From Antedon mediterranea (Eukaryota; Echinodermata; Crinoidea; Comatulida; Antedonidae), in the NCBI RefSeq assembly GCF_964355755.1, contig NC_092673.1:14825001-14885000 (forward strand): 60,000 bases of DNA, read 5' to 3'. A program made the translations under genes and the position numbers. Under the pieces are notes generated by a model. The model did not search any database, was not told the DNA's origin, and was given only the letters and a program-made list of their open reading frames with translations. Positions 22,427-32,024 of this stretch are shown here, piece after piece (the first letter of the stretch is position 1; the number at the start of each line of letters is the position of its first letter).

Positions 22427-23047
22427 ATGTTCTCTCTCAGTCTCCAGTCTCCTCATCCACCCAAAGTGGCATACTTGATCGCATCCGACTACAGAGGTTC
22501 TTCAAAGTCGACCACGAGCACAGTGTTGTTTCGTAAGATAGCGCAGAACAAATTCCACTTTCAACTGTGGTTCAGAACGTCCATCCCGACGGAAATCAGA
22601 CGAGCAGCGATCGCAGTCGAACTGGAGGACGGAAGAAAGAACTTCGGCGTCAGAATTTACGACGGCCACTTTTCGTACGACAGACATCTGTACGACAACG
22701 GCAAGACGATAGCTTTGAGCGTGATCGAATCGAAACGCCGTCATCGCACTCGGATCGAAGTGGCCGGTGAGGAACGAAGGTTACTTCTTGCCACCGCTGC
22801 TTTCGGTCAAGGAACGATAGCGACGAGCACTTGTCTGTTTCCGTTGTGGGAGACGAAACCGTTGTTTTGCGACGAAGACGTACGCGACACCTTCTTTCAA
22901 AGGGCAACGTTTCTGAACTCGAGGATAACGGTTACCGACAGGAAGAAGAAAGTCCCACGCTCAAGCAACGAACAAAGAATGTTACGTCTGATACGTTCCG
23001 TTCCGTCGATGATGCTGGTGCGTCTGGGGCACATTCATTTAGACTAG
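22427..23047 (+). CDS. Unrecognised 206-residue viral protein
   Basis: Intact from ATG 22427 (MFSLSLQSPHPPKVAYL) to TAG 23045-23047. It is basic and Arg-rich. A strand-rich centre includes FHFQLWFRTSIP and GVRIYDGHFSYDRHLYDNG. The C-terminus is DRKKKVPRSSNEQ and then MLVRLGHIHLD. It has no membrane segment. No family is recognised; a capsid or tegument role is possible from size and charge but unsupported. The viral character of the sequence ends within about 15 bp of the stop codon. Confidence 0.6.
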   Translation: MFSLSLQSPHPPKVAYLIASDYRGSSKSTTSTVLFRKIAQNKFHFQLWFRTSIPTEIRRAAIAVELEDGRKNFGVRIYDGHFSYDRHLYDNGKTIALSVIESKRRHRTRIEVAGEERRLLLATAAFGQGTIATSTCLFPLWETKPLFCDEDVRDTFFQRATFLNSRITVTDRKKKVPRSSNEQRMLRLIRSVPSMMLVRLGHIHLD

Positions 23048-23059
23048 ACAAAAAGTAGT

Positions 23060-25165
23060 GAGCCCTCTAGCGGTCATTTGTGATTTCTGAGATTCATCGA
23101 AGCGCGACAACATCACCCGGAAATGATGTGAATTAAAAATTTTAATAGGGTTAAACTCTTTTAACCAATTGAAAGCCTTAAATTATAGTTCCTTATGAAT
23201 AATTCATGAAAATAATGAAAGCAAGGGTTGAAGAAGCATGTGACTTGGTTTTTGGAACAGGATAGCAGTTATGATCGTGTCAGGTAATCATTGAATTTGC
23301 TCTTCTTTTTGTTAAATTTTATACGGTTTTTATCAATAATAATATTGTACATTTTTACGAGACCATAAAAAAATTCCTCAATTTTTGAGTAAACGAGTGA
23401 CTAAATAAAAAGTTACTATGTAATGTAAATATTCGTTTGACAAAAAATGGGCATGTTGATATTTTCAGGTATTTTTTAAATGGCGATTGAAATAGGTAAA
23501 CAAATCACATGTATAACGGTGGTTTGTGCGAAGCTGGGCCTAGCCTTGATGGTCCAACGCGTACTGTGTGTTAATCAATGCGTATAGATACACACGTAGT
23601 CGTTTAGGCCAATTTTTTACATGTTTATTTATTAATATTAGGCCCCATTTTCATTTATTTTAATTAATGTACTGAATGTACCACACTTTACAACTCTATA
23701 TAAATTAGATTTTGTACTTGTATTAAATTCAAACGTTTTATGGGATTTAAAACATTAAGCTAGGCCTTGTAGTAGGCCTTGGACCACATGTTAGGTTTTT
23801 CAGCCTAATTTATCATGCAGTATACCTCTAGCCCATCTTTCAAATACATATTTAAATTAAGATACTTTTTATATTTCTATATTTTTTATAGGATCTGACT
23901 CCAGAAAACATTTGCATCACTTGAAAGCGGCTATTTATGGACAGCATGTTGACATTCAAAAAAATTTGACCAGCTCTTATTAATTAAATGTCTTTTAAAT
24001 TAAAGGTTTTCATTATAATGAAATGTACAGTGACAGAAATTTAAATGATTCTCATAATTGAGGTTTCTCATAGATTTAATATTGAAGGTAAATAAATAAA
24101 GCTGTTTGTTATTCTTGCCTTTAGAAATAAACATGTTGTTAGTACTATATTATTAGGCCTAGGCCATTATACAAATTAAAACTAAAAAATACAATAATCA
24201 TATTTAAGGCCTACACAGCAGTACCTTACTTGATTTGATTTTTTTTCAAATATTTAATTGATGAAATAAATGAGTTTGACTTTTCAATTAGTTGCCATTT
24301 TATTAGTTTCTGTGTGTTTTTATTTATATTCTTAAAATAATTGTATACAACAACTTTAAAGTATTGCGAAGAAGTGATCAAATTAAAGTAGGCCTATTTG
24401 TATGTTATTGTCACTTAAAATTATGCAGTTAAAGTATTTGATTTTAGGGTGACAGAAGCGGTTAGGCAAGAAAAGAAATAAATTTGGGAATTTTGTTATG
24501 CGGTAAAAACAATTAAACATAATTTACCCCTAATGCATGTAAATGTAGAAAACATTGCTTATGTTAGCGCGACCGAAACTCGCTACTGGGAATAGAGCCT
24601 GCAAAAGCGACGCGTACACACCTACTCGGGCACCGGCGGAGCGCGATCGATAGTAAATATACCCGATTTCAAATGATCATAAAATTCTTTTAAAAAATAT
24701 CAACATTTTGATTTTTTGAGGATTAAAAGTAAAGATATTGAAATTTAACATGCTATTTACAAATATGTATTTAAAAATTCGGAAACAATTTTAGCGTGAT
24801 ATTAAAACAAACTTTTTAGAGTTCCGCGATTTCCTACGCAGGATTTGTTTGTTTTCATTGTTAATGGGCGAATGTTACCTAAACTAGAATCGTTATAAAT
24901 CTTTTAAATTTGTATTATAAGTAATTTCTTTAGTATTCTTAGTAACATCGAATGTCTCTAATTAACTAGCAGTTATTTATACTAACTATTGTTCAATAAT
25001 AAGCGTGTATGAAGTGAAAATCTATAGTAATAATGTTCTTAGTCAGTTCGTCTCGCTCGCGTGAAGTCTTCGGGTTTCCCAATACAATTTTCAGCGGTAA
25101 GATAGGCTCGCGCTAATGTTTAAATCAAAAGCGCTCTCAAAACACTTTTTGTCCAAAATTCGCAA
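23060..25165. other. Host-like DNA separating two viral segments
   Basis: This stretch is AT-rich, with aggcct motifs and no open frames of note, like the flanking genome and unlike the viral DNA on either side. The left junction lies just after the stop of the 206-residue gene. The right junction lies about 25165-25175, where a viral gene begins without its 5' end. I found no terminal repeats or target duplication that would mark it as a single transposon. Confidence 0.55.
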
Positions 25166-25175
25166 TATGACGTGA

Positions 25176-25700
25176 GTGTGGGAAATTCGGTTATATCTGA
25201 CGTTGGGGCTGCTGCTCGACGCCGATCGCTACCCCGGATTCAAGCAGTTGTTTCAAAGGTGGCGGCCGTGCGTTCATCAGGGTTCCGAGGTAGGTCTTTA
25301 CGATCCCATCAACGACGAGCTGTTCCTCGGCGACGGTCGTACCAGCCGAGATTCTTCGACCGGGATCGTCTACTGGACGAGCGACAATACCATACGATGC
25401 GGCGGCGGCGGCGAACACTTGCCGCCCGAGATCATGGAAGCTTCGTGCAAAGAGGCGTCGTTGATGGCTCCGCTCTCCATACCGCCTTTCGTAAAGTTTC
25501 ACCAAAGCGGCAGCTTTGATCCGGATTCGCGTCTGGTGGCGTACGGTCCGACTAGGGAAATGGAGGAGAAGTTGTTCGACGTCGTGACGGAGACGACTTA
25601 CTTCGATGTGTTTTCCTACGCCGACGTCTGCCGGGTGTCGACTGCGGCGGCGGCTGCTTGCAACGTGATCTGTTCGACGATCACCCTGACGAACTTTTGA
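25176..25700 (+). pseudogene. 5'-truncated unrecognised viral gene
   Basis: An open frame of 174 codons with strong coding character starts right at the host/virus junction with no proper start: ATG at 25167 is followed two codons later by TGA (25173-25175), and the open part begins at a GTG. The sequence runs WEIRLYLTLGLLLDADR, then LYDPINDELFLGDG and SGSFDPDSRLVAYG, ending CNVICSTITLTNF. It looks like the C-terminal part of a larger globular protein. Its last 85 bp overlap the end of the convergent gene. No family is recognised. Confidence 0.5.
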
Positions 25701-26323
25701 TACTCTTGAGAAAGATTCTTGGAGATGCGTTTGTGATTGACAGAAGTTGTGAGTTTGTTCTTGTTCAACGTGTAAATCTGAAACTGTCTCATCATTTGAC
25801 AAAGATCGCCGGCCAGTCCGTTTGACACCAGCATCGAAACAAACTCGTTTTTATCCATACCGAGACTCTTGTTGAGTTTTTGGTCCAGATAATGGAAGGT
25901 GTCGTCGAGCAGTTGCTTGAACCATATAGCGACGCCGTAATAGCTTTCAATCCCGTTGATCGTGCGTTTGTTTCTCAACTCGCTCAAGTCCACGCTCACT
26001 ATCGACGCGTACGTTTCGGCCAATATTTCCAAGTCGGTAGGCTCGTCTTCGGAAGCGGATCGACTGCCAGCCCCGGGGCATCGCTCAAGGTGGTCACGAA
26101 GGCCGTCACGTTCTTCGATCGCTTTTTCGAGCTCGTTCCGGAGGTCTTCGACGACCTTGTGCAACCTGCCGTTCTCGTCGTTGCTGGTCCGCAGTTGCTC
26201 GAGCGTTTTTGCATGTTTGCGACTCAACTCTTGAAAGCGGGCGAACCCGGTGTCTGTGGGAGTGGCATTCTGCCCACTGCTTTCAGGAAAAGGCAATCGA
26301 TTTAACTGAACCCTCAGAGTCAT
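25616..26323 (-). CDS. Coiled-coil viral protein, 235 residues
   Basis: Intact from ATG 26321-26323 (MTLRVQLNRLPFPES). Residues about 30-80 form a strong heptad coiled coil rich in Glu/Arg/Leu (LRNELEKAIEERDGLRDHLE). After a short linker with SASEDEPTD there is a helical C-terminal domain (YYGVAIWFKQLLDDTFHYL) ending in an Ala-rich tail. A structural or tegument-like role would fit but is unproven. The 3' end overlaps the convergent truncated gene by 85 bp. Confidence 0.6.
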   Translation of the reverse strand: MTLRVQLNRLPFPESSGQNATPTDTGFARFQELSRKHAKTLEQLRTSNDENGRLHKVVEDLRNELEKAIEERDGLRDHLERCPGAGSRSASEDEPTDLEILAETYASIVSVDLSELRNKRTINGIESYYGVAIWFKQLLDDTFHYLDQKLNKSLGMDKNEFVSMLVSNGLAGDLCQMMRQFQIYTLNKNKLTTSVNHKRISKNLSQEYQKFVRVIVEQITLQAAAAAVDTRQTSA

Positions 26324-26471
26324 AATAGTGTGAGGTAATGTTGTTGTTGGGAGGTTTTTTTTTTGTTTTTTTTTTTAGGGGTGGTTTTTAAGGCTAATAT
26401 TGTTATCGTATTTCTTATTTGTATCTTTTTTTTTGGTTCTCCGTTTTGATTTTTTTTTGTTTTTGTTGCAA

Positions 26472-26861
26472 ATGCAAATGCAAATGGAAAGTTGCGTGTA
26501 CAGATACTTTTCGGAAAACTACAGGGTAGACGACTTTGTAGAAGAAGACGTCGATCGTATGGTTTCAAGAGCCACCGATCGTTACGTCGAATGCGTGGAC
26601 AAACTGAAGGTGTCTCTGACGAGTTTGAGATCGCAGAAAGAGGATGCTGCCGCAGCTGCTGCCACCGGCGACGTGGTCACTCTCATGACCGCCTCAAACA
26701 GAGACGTACTCTCGAGAAGTGGCAGCGATCGCCACGGACCGATTCCGCCGGCACTCGATCCGTCTGCGGAGATCGTTCCGAGTTGGTTCGAAAATTTTGA
26801 GAACGCCGTGCGAGGGAAGAAGACCTGGTTCAGCGTCAACTACAACCGGAGACCACGATAA
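26472..26861 (+). CDS. Small viral protein, about 126-130 residues
   Basis: Three in-frame ATGs (26472, 26478, 26484) open MQMQMESCVYRYFSENY. The helical acidic region contains DVDRMVSRATDRYVECVDKL, then an Ala run, then a Pro-containing segment and a basic end (NYNRRPR). It has no membrane segment. AATAAA follows about 30 bp after the stop. It is convergent with the protease/scaffold gene. Not recognised. Confidence 0.55.
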   Translation: MQMQMESCVYRYFSENYRVDDFVEEDVDRMVSRATDRYVECVDKLKVSLTSLRSQKEDAAAAAATGDVVTLMTASNRDVLSRSGSDRHGPIPPALDPSAEIVPSWFENFENAVRGKKTWFSVNYNRRPR

Positions 26862-26972
26862 GTGTTTGTTTTTTTGGGGGAGAAAAACCCAATAAAATGG
26901 CGGGGTGAAAAAAAAAAACAAAAAACGAAAAATAGTTTATTTATTTTTTTTATTTTTGCAAAAAAAAATTAA

Positions 26973-29044
26973 TCATTTTCGGGGACGAAATTGTTTTCGA
27001 TAGCGGTTATTTTCTTTGCGTGCCTCCCAGTAGTTGTAGTTGTAATAATTTTCTGGGACAGAGTAGCCTGCGTCTACCGTCGTCGTTTTCGAATGGATCG
27101 GCGTTGGGGATCGAGGAGCAAGATGTTGTCGATTGAGGTCCTTGGCGGAGGCGGCTCGGCTTTCCAAAAGATCGGCGAGTTTCTCGAGAGTGCTACTCTC
27201 GTCGGCTTTCTGTCTCTTGTAGGGACGCTCATCCCTTTGCTCCGTTTCGTGTTCTCTTTTGTTGTCGGAACCGTAATATCTGCCTCTTTTCCGGGGAGAG
27301 AGGGAAGAGTCCCTTCGTCGTTCGCCGCTTATGCGGCTGTGTCTTCTCTTCCTCGAACGAAAACATCAAAAACAACATAATATAGCTATTAACAAGTCAT
27401 TAAGACGGGTTACTAAATTGTGTGTTGAAGGCGATTTCACTGACAGGCTTAAGATTCTAAATTTACCAGATATGGTTCAAAGAATGAAATTTCATAGTAT
27501 AATTTTTGTAGTTAAGTGTTTGCATAATTTAATTGATTTTGATATATTTTAATACCTTACAATTAATTCTCGGTATCCAGAGTCCCTCACCTTTAAACAC
27601 ATGTATGCTAGAACTAATGCATTTAAATACTCCCTGTTTGTTAATTTCCCTCGAATATGGGAATGTATCCCGCATGAAGTTCGTAACAAAGTCCTGTTTA
27701 ACTTTGGGGGGTTTAGAAGGGATTTGAAAAAATGTATTACTGATATCGAATTCATCTAGACTATCATTGTGTTTTTATGTCTATTGCGTTTTTCGTACTA
27801 TTAGTTGGGAAAGCCACTCGACAGTGCAGTTCTTTTGAATTGATCCACTTTTGGTTACCCGCAGGTGCTGATAGTACTTTTGTTCTGTTTTGTTGAATGA
27901 TGCCGTACCTTGTTTATGATTTTTGTATGTTACCTGGAAATTGAATAAAATAAAAAAATAAAAAATAAAATAACGACCTCGCTCGTTTTCGCCGAGTCGC
28001 TCTTCGACGCTTTTGAAGTAATCTTTGCAAACGCTGACAGCGTTCTCGTTGGTTTTCGCCAGCAAGTTTCTGTGAACGTCCAGTATCTGTTTAATCGAGG
28101 AGGCTCCGGTGATGTGAACGTCTTCTTGCATCTTCGGAAATCGCTGCTTTAAAAGATTGCTTATTTGGTTCTTGAAAGCCCTGTCCGACGTGGCGTCGTC
28201 GACGAGTTCGTTGGCGGCCCTGAACGTAGCCGCCACGTCCACTTCCACGTGCTCGTTTTCGTTCGGGGCCGTCAACTTTTCGGTGAACTCTTCGAAGTCG
28301 CTCATCCTTTTCTTGTACTCCGGCCCCTGTTTGTCCTGCGCGATCTTGTGTACGTTCAGAATGAAATCTCCGAACTGAACCCTCCAGAGATCCAACTTTT
28401 CTTTGAACGTGTCTAGCTTCTGTTTGTTGCACTCGTCCTTGCTCTTGAGCATACACAGTATGGTGTTGAGATTGTCCTGCGAAACGGTGCTTGCAAGTTT
28501 TTCGATCGTCTCCACCTTTTTGCAGAATGTTCTCGTCAGACGCCATCACGTTCTCCGCAGGCCCGTTTTCTGCTCCACGCTTATACCCGAATCTCTCTCT
28601 GGCAACTCTAAGCGCCATTTCTTCGTCATCGCAGTAAACGGCCACCGTTCCTTTCCTCTGGCCTGTCTCGACCAGAGAAACTTCTACGCACTTTGTGTGA
28701 TCGGCTCGCCTGTAGCTGAGAGACAGGCAGTTCAGATTCCGAGAGAACGGGCTGTTGAGAAAGTTCTCGTCCTCGATCTCCAACAGGACGGCGACGGCCC
28801 CGCCGTTCTCCGTGTTGGATCCGGGGTACGTGCGATCTCTCCACCATTTCCGGACGGTGCCGATGCCGTCCGGGGAATGCACGCCTTTGCCGTTCTCGCG
28901 TCCCTTCACGTGCTTCCAACGAACCGGGAGCTTCTCGAGATTCCATCGTTTCACCACGTCGGGAGTCACGTCGTACTCTTCGTCCCGGGCCTCGAGTTTG
29001 ACGTCCGTAACCACGTAGCCGACCGCGAACCTCTTTATCTTCAT
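26973..29044 (-). pseudogene. Assemblin-like capsid protease plus scaffold, split by a frameshift and a LINE
   Basis: Herpesvirus-type maturational protease (peptidase family S21) with a following scaffold. It starts at ATG 29042-29044 (MKIKRFAVGYVVTD), where AVGYV fits the family's N-terminal glycine motif. LPVRWKH supplies the catalytic His (about H45), CLSLSYRR the nucleophile Ser (about S108), and SLVETGQRKGTVAVY matches the conserved strand of the third active-site residue, where Glu stands in place of the usual second His. The scaffold part is helical (KSKDECNKQKLDTFKEKLD) and ends in an Arg/Ser/Tyr-rich tail (ENYYNYNYWEARKENN). Two breaks are seen: a one-base shift at the T run 28517-28521, and a LINE of about 600 bp at roughly 27356-27976 between the helical scaffold and its tail. 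In virions this protein forms the inner scaffold and is cleaved away as DNA is packaged. Its ATG overlaps the stop of the preceding gene (ATGA). Confidence 0.65.
27356..27976 (+). mobile_element. 5'-truncated CR1/L2-type LINE inside the scaffold gene
   Basis: The plus-strand frame carries the typical C-terminal end of LINE ORF2: DFTDRLKILNLPDMVQRMKF and later FPRIWECIPHEVRNK, a match to the W-x-x-(L/I)-P-x-x-(I/V)-R motif. A 3' end with AATAAA and a (TAAA)n-like tail follows at about 27942-27973. A 5-bp cctcg occurs at both edges (27351-27355 and 27977-27981) and may be the target duplication. With that edge the two scaffold halves differ by one base in frame, so another small indel must exist or the edges are slightly off. 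Confidence 0.7.
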
Positions 29045-29559
29045 CGCAGCCTCTTCAACTCCTTCTTTGCGTTCTTCTTTGCGTTCTTCTTTCTCCTGAC
29101 GTATTTCATCGCTAAGGTACACCTTTCGGCTTTAAGGCGAGCGAGATCCTCTTTGTCGTCTTCTTCTATCCTGCAAGGTCTGATGCTCAACGTTTTCTCC
29201 TTCAGGTCCACCAACGCCGTAATGTTTTCCGACATGCCGATGAGTATCACAGTTAACCAGTCTATGTGTCTGACGTCGACGAACACCACTCCGTCTGCAT
29301 GTTTCTTGTCGTCGACGATCGACCTGCAGAAAGACGACATGCGGCAAGCTATCAACGCCACGGTGGGATGGAGATCGGACCTCTGGAACGAAGAATGGTC
29401 GTTTGGGATTCCTAATCCGGCTATCTCGCAATTGCACCGAATGCCGCGAGAGAAGTGCACGGCTCCTGCAAGGAGAGAACAGTCGATGCAACAGCGCATG
29501 CCCCCTCGACACGAATCCAACAAAATCCGTAATTCAAGTTCCGATATGGTACTCTCCAT
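29041..29559 (-). CDS. Unrecognised 172-residue viral protein upstream of the protease
   Basis: Starts at ATG 29557-29559 (MESTISELELRILLDSC) and ends at TGA 29041-29043, overlapping the protease ATG by one base pair step. The N-terminal third is Cys-rich (CRGGMRCCIDCSLL, GIRCNCEIAGLG), possibly a metal site. A hydrophobic strand (FVDVRHIDWLTVILIG) follows, and the C-terminus is strongly basic (RRKKNAKKNAKKELKRL). The longer open frame upstream of 29559 is microsatellite translation and not coding. The overlap suggests co-transcription with the protease. No family is recognised. Confidence 0.6.
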   Translation of the reverse strand: MESTISELELRILLDSCRGGMRCCIDCSLLAGAVHFSRGIRCNCEIAGLGIPNDHSSFQRSDLHPTVALIACRMSSFCRSIVDDKKHADGVVFVDVRHIDWLTVILIGMSENITALVDLKEKTLSIRPCRIEEDDKEDLARLKAERCTLAMKYVRRKKNAKKNAKKELKRLR

Positions 29560-29669
29560 CGTGTGAAATTTTGTTTTTTTACGTGTGTGTGCGGGTGTGT
29601 TTGTGTGTGCAGGGTGTGTTCGTGCGTGCAGGGTGTGTTTGTGTGGGTGTGGTGTGAGTGGGTGCCTGC

Positions 29670-29710
<41 letters not shown>

Positions 29711-29931
29711 GTGTGCATATGAATTTTAAAGATTATGTTAGTAATTAATATTTTTCGAAAAAAAAAATAAATAAACAGAAATTAATACAACAACAAAAAA
29801 CGAGCCAAAGTTTCTTTGATTTTTATTCATTTATTTATTTTATATAAGTCTAATAATATTAATAGACTAAAATCATAGCATGCAATTACATTTTTTTTTT
29901 TTTTTTTTAGGTTTTCTTTCGTTGGGTGTTT
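29560..29931. repeat. Microsatellite spacer: GTGTGTTT-rich and (TA)n
   Basis: A GT-rich imperfect repeat at about 29580-29665, (TA)n at about 29673-29708, and a T run near 29890-29908. No gene. The promoter of the 172-residue gene must lie here. Confidence 0.7.
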
Positions 29932-31278
29932 TCATAGATAATTTCTGAGGTCGACAAACTCGTCTATCTTTATGTCGTATTCGCTCACCCGTAACCATCC
30001 GTGCAGAAGCATCAACTTCAGCATGACGCTGCGGTCATAGCGACATGTATCGATCTGAAGCGAAGAGAAATGAAATATCGACTGATGAGGTTCCACGGCG
30101 GCCACCAGCTTCCGTGATTCGAAATCCATGTTCTCGATGTGGAGAGTCCAGCGTGTTCTTTTTTTGCGGACGACGACGTCGTCGAATGACAGTTTCGTGC
30201 ACCCCGTCAGCTTGACCAACCTCAAGTTTTCGTTCGAGTTCATGAGTTCGTCGAAGAAAGCGTCGGAAATTTCGGAATCGTGTATCTCTATCGTGGTCAG
30301 GTTCGTCAAACGTTCGAAAGGTAACGCGTCGACTTTGTCCAACGCGCCGTCTCTGACGTCCATCGCGAACCTTATTCCGGTCACTTGCGTAGGTTGGTTG
30401 GTGGAAGCAATTAACCTGGCCAGGCCCAGCTTGCTCAGTCGAGGTTTGGGCGAGAATTCTACGACTTCGAAATACGGCGTGATGTTGGTCGTGAGAAGGT
30501 ACGAATCGTCCACCTCGCTCAGATCGAACGGTTCGGTCGTCTTCCAGCGATCGCTGACGGACGTCAAGTTCATGTGTCTCACCATGCACTTGGCCCTGTT
30601 GGTTCCGTCGTACTTTCGCAGCCACCTGTCGTAACCTTTGTCGTGATGACGCGTAAGTTTGACGGAAACCGTGCAGCCGACGAACACCACGTAGCGTAAG
30701 TGAGGTCTTTCGTCGTATCCTGTTGGGCCTAAGGCCGAGACTAGCATTTTCAGCGACACCCTCATGCCGACGCATCTCAACGTCCAGGGTCGCACCTTTC
30801 GGACAACTCTCGCATTTTCGTCGAACGGCAAACCGGAGCAATCGACCAACTCCACGTACTCTATGCTGTCGACGTCGTTCAGAACGTTCGTCAGGAAACG
30901 TGGTTCGAGATTGGCGTTGACGACCGTCAGCCACGTCAGGGTCGAGAAGGCCGACGGCGTAACCTCCGATGAAAATGTCGGATTTTCGTCTTTCTTGTTG
31001 GCTAGCGATATACGGATGCCTTCCGGTCTTTTATCGTGAGGCACGTGTTGCAGATCGTGAACGAGTAGGCGGTTCAGAGTCTCTCTCGAAATGTTCACTT
31101 CTTTACTTTCCATGTCTTTCAAGGCACCCGTCACCGTTTTCGTTCGATTATACAATGCGTTACCAAAATGAGAATTCACATTGGCCACCTCCAAGAGGCT
31201 AAGATTATCGTCGCTCAGACAATTCACGATATCACACAACACTTCCAGCGGAATGTCTAAGACGTTGGTCGTTGACAT
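29932..31278 (-). CDS. F-box protein, divergent third family member
   Basis: Intact 448-residue protein from ATG 31276-31278. Residues about 6-45 form an F-box-like helix bundle (VLDIPLEVLCDIVNCLSDD, then NVNSHFGNALYN). The rest is Leu-rich with repeated strand/helix units (LTNLTTIEIHDSEISDAFF). Segments align to the two F-box genes at 17.8-21.6 kb, for example HMNLTSVSDRWKTTE here and YFNLTAVSSVWKETE there, so the three form one viral family that has expanded and diverged. The likely role is SCF substrate adaptor; the target is unknown. The gene lies on the opposite strand from the other two and is separated from them by the host-like block and capsid genes. Confidence 0.65.
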   Translation of the reverse strand: MSTTNVLDIPLEVLCDIVNCLSDDNLSLLEVANVNSHFGNALYNRTKTVTGALKDMESKEVNISRETLNRLLVHDLQHVPHDKRPEGIRISLANKKDENPTFSSEVTPSAFSTLTWLTVVNANLEPRFLTNVLNDVDSIEYVELVDCSGLPFDENARVVRKVRPWTLRCVGMRVSLKMLVSALGPTGYDERPHLRYVVFVGCTVSVKLTRHHDKGYDRWLRKYDGTNRAKCMVRHMNLTSVSDRWKTTEPFDLSEVDDSYLLTTNITPYFEVVEFSPKPRLSKLGLARLIASTNQPTQVTGIRFAMDVRDGALDKVDALPFERLTNLTTIEIHDSEISDAFFDELMNSNENLRLVKLTGCTKLSFDDVVVRKKRTRWTLHIENMDFESRKLVAAVEPHQSIFHFSSLQIDTCRYDRSVMLKLMLLHGWLRVSEYDIKIDEFVDLRNYL

Positions 31279-31665
31279 TTTTGATTTTTCAAAAAAAAAA
31301 ATATTCTCTCAAAAATTGGTTTGTTTTATTAAACAGTTTACTTGGTGACATTTATATTGGTCAATTGCCTCTTTAATTTTTTTTTTTTTTTTAAATTTTG
31401 GTTTTTTTTTTCACCTCTGTTCAAGTGCAATAGTTGAATTAAAATTAAAAATCATCAAGTTTGCATGCATCCATCTTCAATTGTCCCAAACTACTTGTCT
31501 GATAAATCACATTGCTGTTTAAAGAAGAAGAAGAGAAAAAAAAAAGAAAACAAAAATCAGAAATAGATAATGGGAGGGGGTGGGGGGGGGGAGAAACTAA
31601 ATAAAAGGGAAGAATACATCAACATCACACACACAAAAAAAAAAAAAATAATAATAATCGTCTCT
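31279..31665. other. Low-complexity intergenic spacer
   Basis: T, A and G homopolymer tracts (for example the G tract near 31575-31592). No gene is seen. It probably contains the promoter of the third F-box gene. Confidence 0.5.
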
Positions 31666-31854
31666 TTAACTTACATTAAACAACCTTTTTCTCTGCAAGC
31701 GAGGAGTAGGCTTGACGCATGGAGCACGAGGCGAACCGTCTTTAAAGCCTATGTACCCGTCCTTTGTCTTTTCAGCATCCTGCGTTCTTTTCGGTGTGAC
31801 CAGTACGATTGACTTGTCTGAATAGTTTTTTAATCTTCTGAATCGATACATCAT
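31666..31854 (-). CDS. Possible small basic viral protein, 62 residues
   Basis: Two adjacent ATGs open MMYRFRRLKNYSDKSIVLV. The protein is basic with Pro near the C-terminus (GSPRAPCVKPTPRLQRKR). Codon content resembles the neighbouring viral genes more than the spacers, and it fills a gap between two genes on the same strand. There is no homology that I recognise. It could be a small structural protein or chance. Confidence 0.35.
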   Translation of the reverse strand: MMYRFRRLKNYSDKSIVLVTPKRTQDAEKTKDGYIGFKDGSPRAPCVKPTPRLQRKRLFNVS

Positions 31855-32024
31855 TGTTATGCGTCTCGAGTCTTGGGCAACTTTCGAAAAAAAAATTTTT
31901 TATTTTTTTTTTTTGGCCTGGCTAAAGGTTCTTGTGTCATATACTGCAGTGCAATAAACAGTTCGTGCAGTTTCCTTGGCCTCTTATAAACTCCTCACAA
32001 AAACAAAAAAATCGATGACGGTCG

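Noticed and set aside
25191-25802. 203-codon minus-strand frame
   Set aside because: It is antisense to the truncated plus gene and overlaps the better coiled-coil gene in a different frame.
26991-27380. 129-codon plus-strand hydrophobic frame
   Set aside because: It is antisense to the Arg/Tyr-rich scaffold tail and runs into the LINE.
28403-29566. 387-codon plus-strand frame
   Set aside because: It is antisense to the protease and its upstream gene, which carry recognisable motifs on the minus strand.
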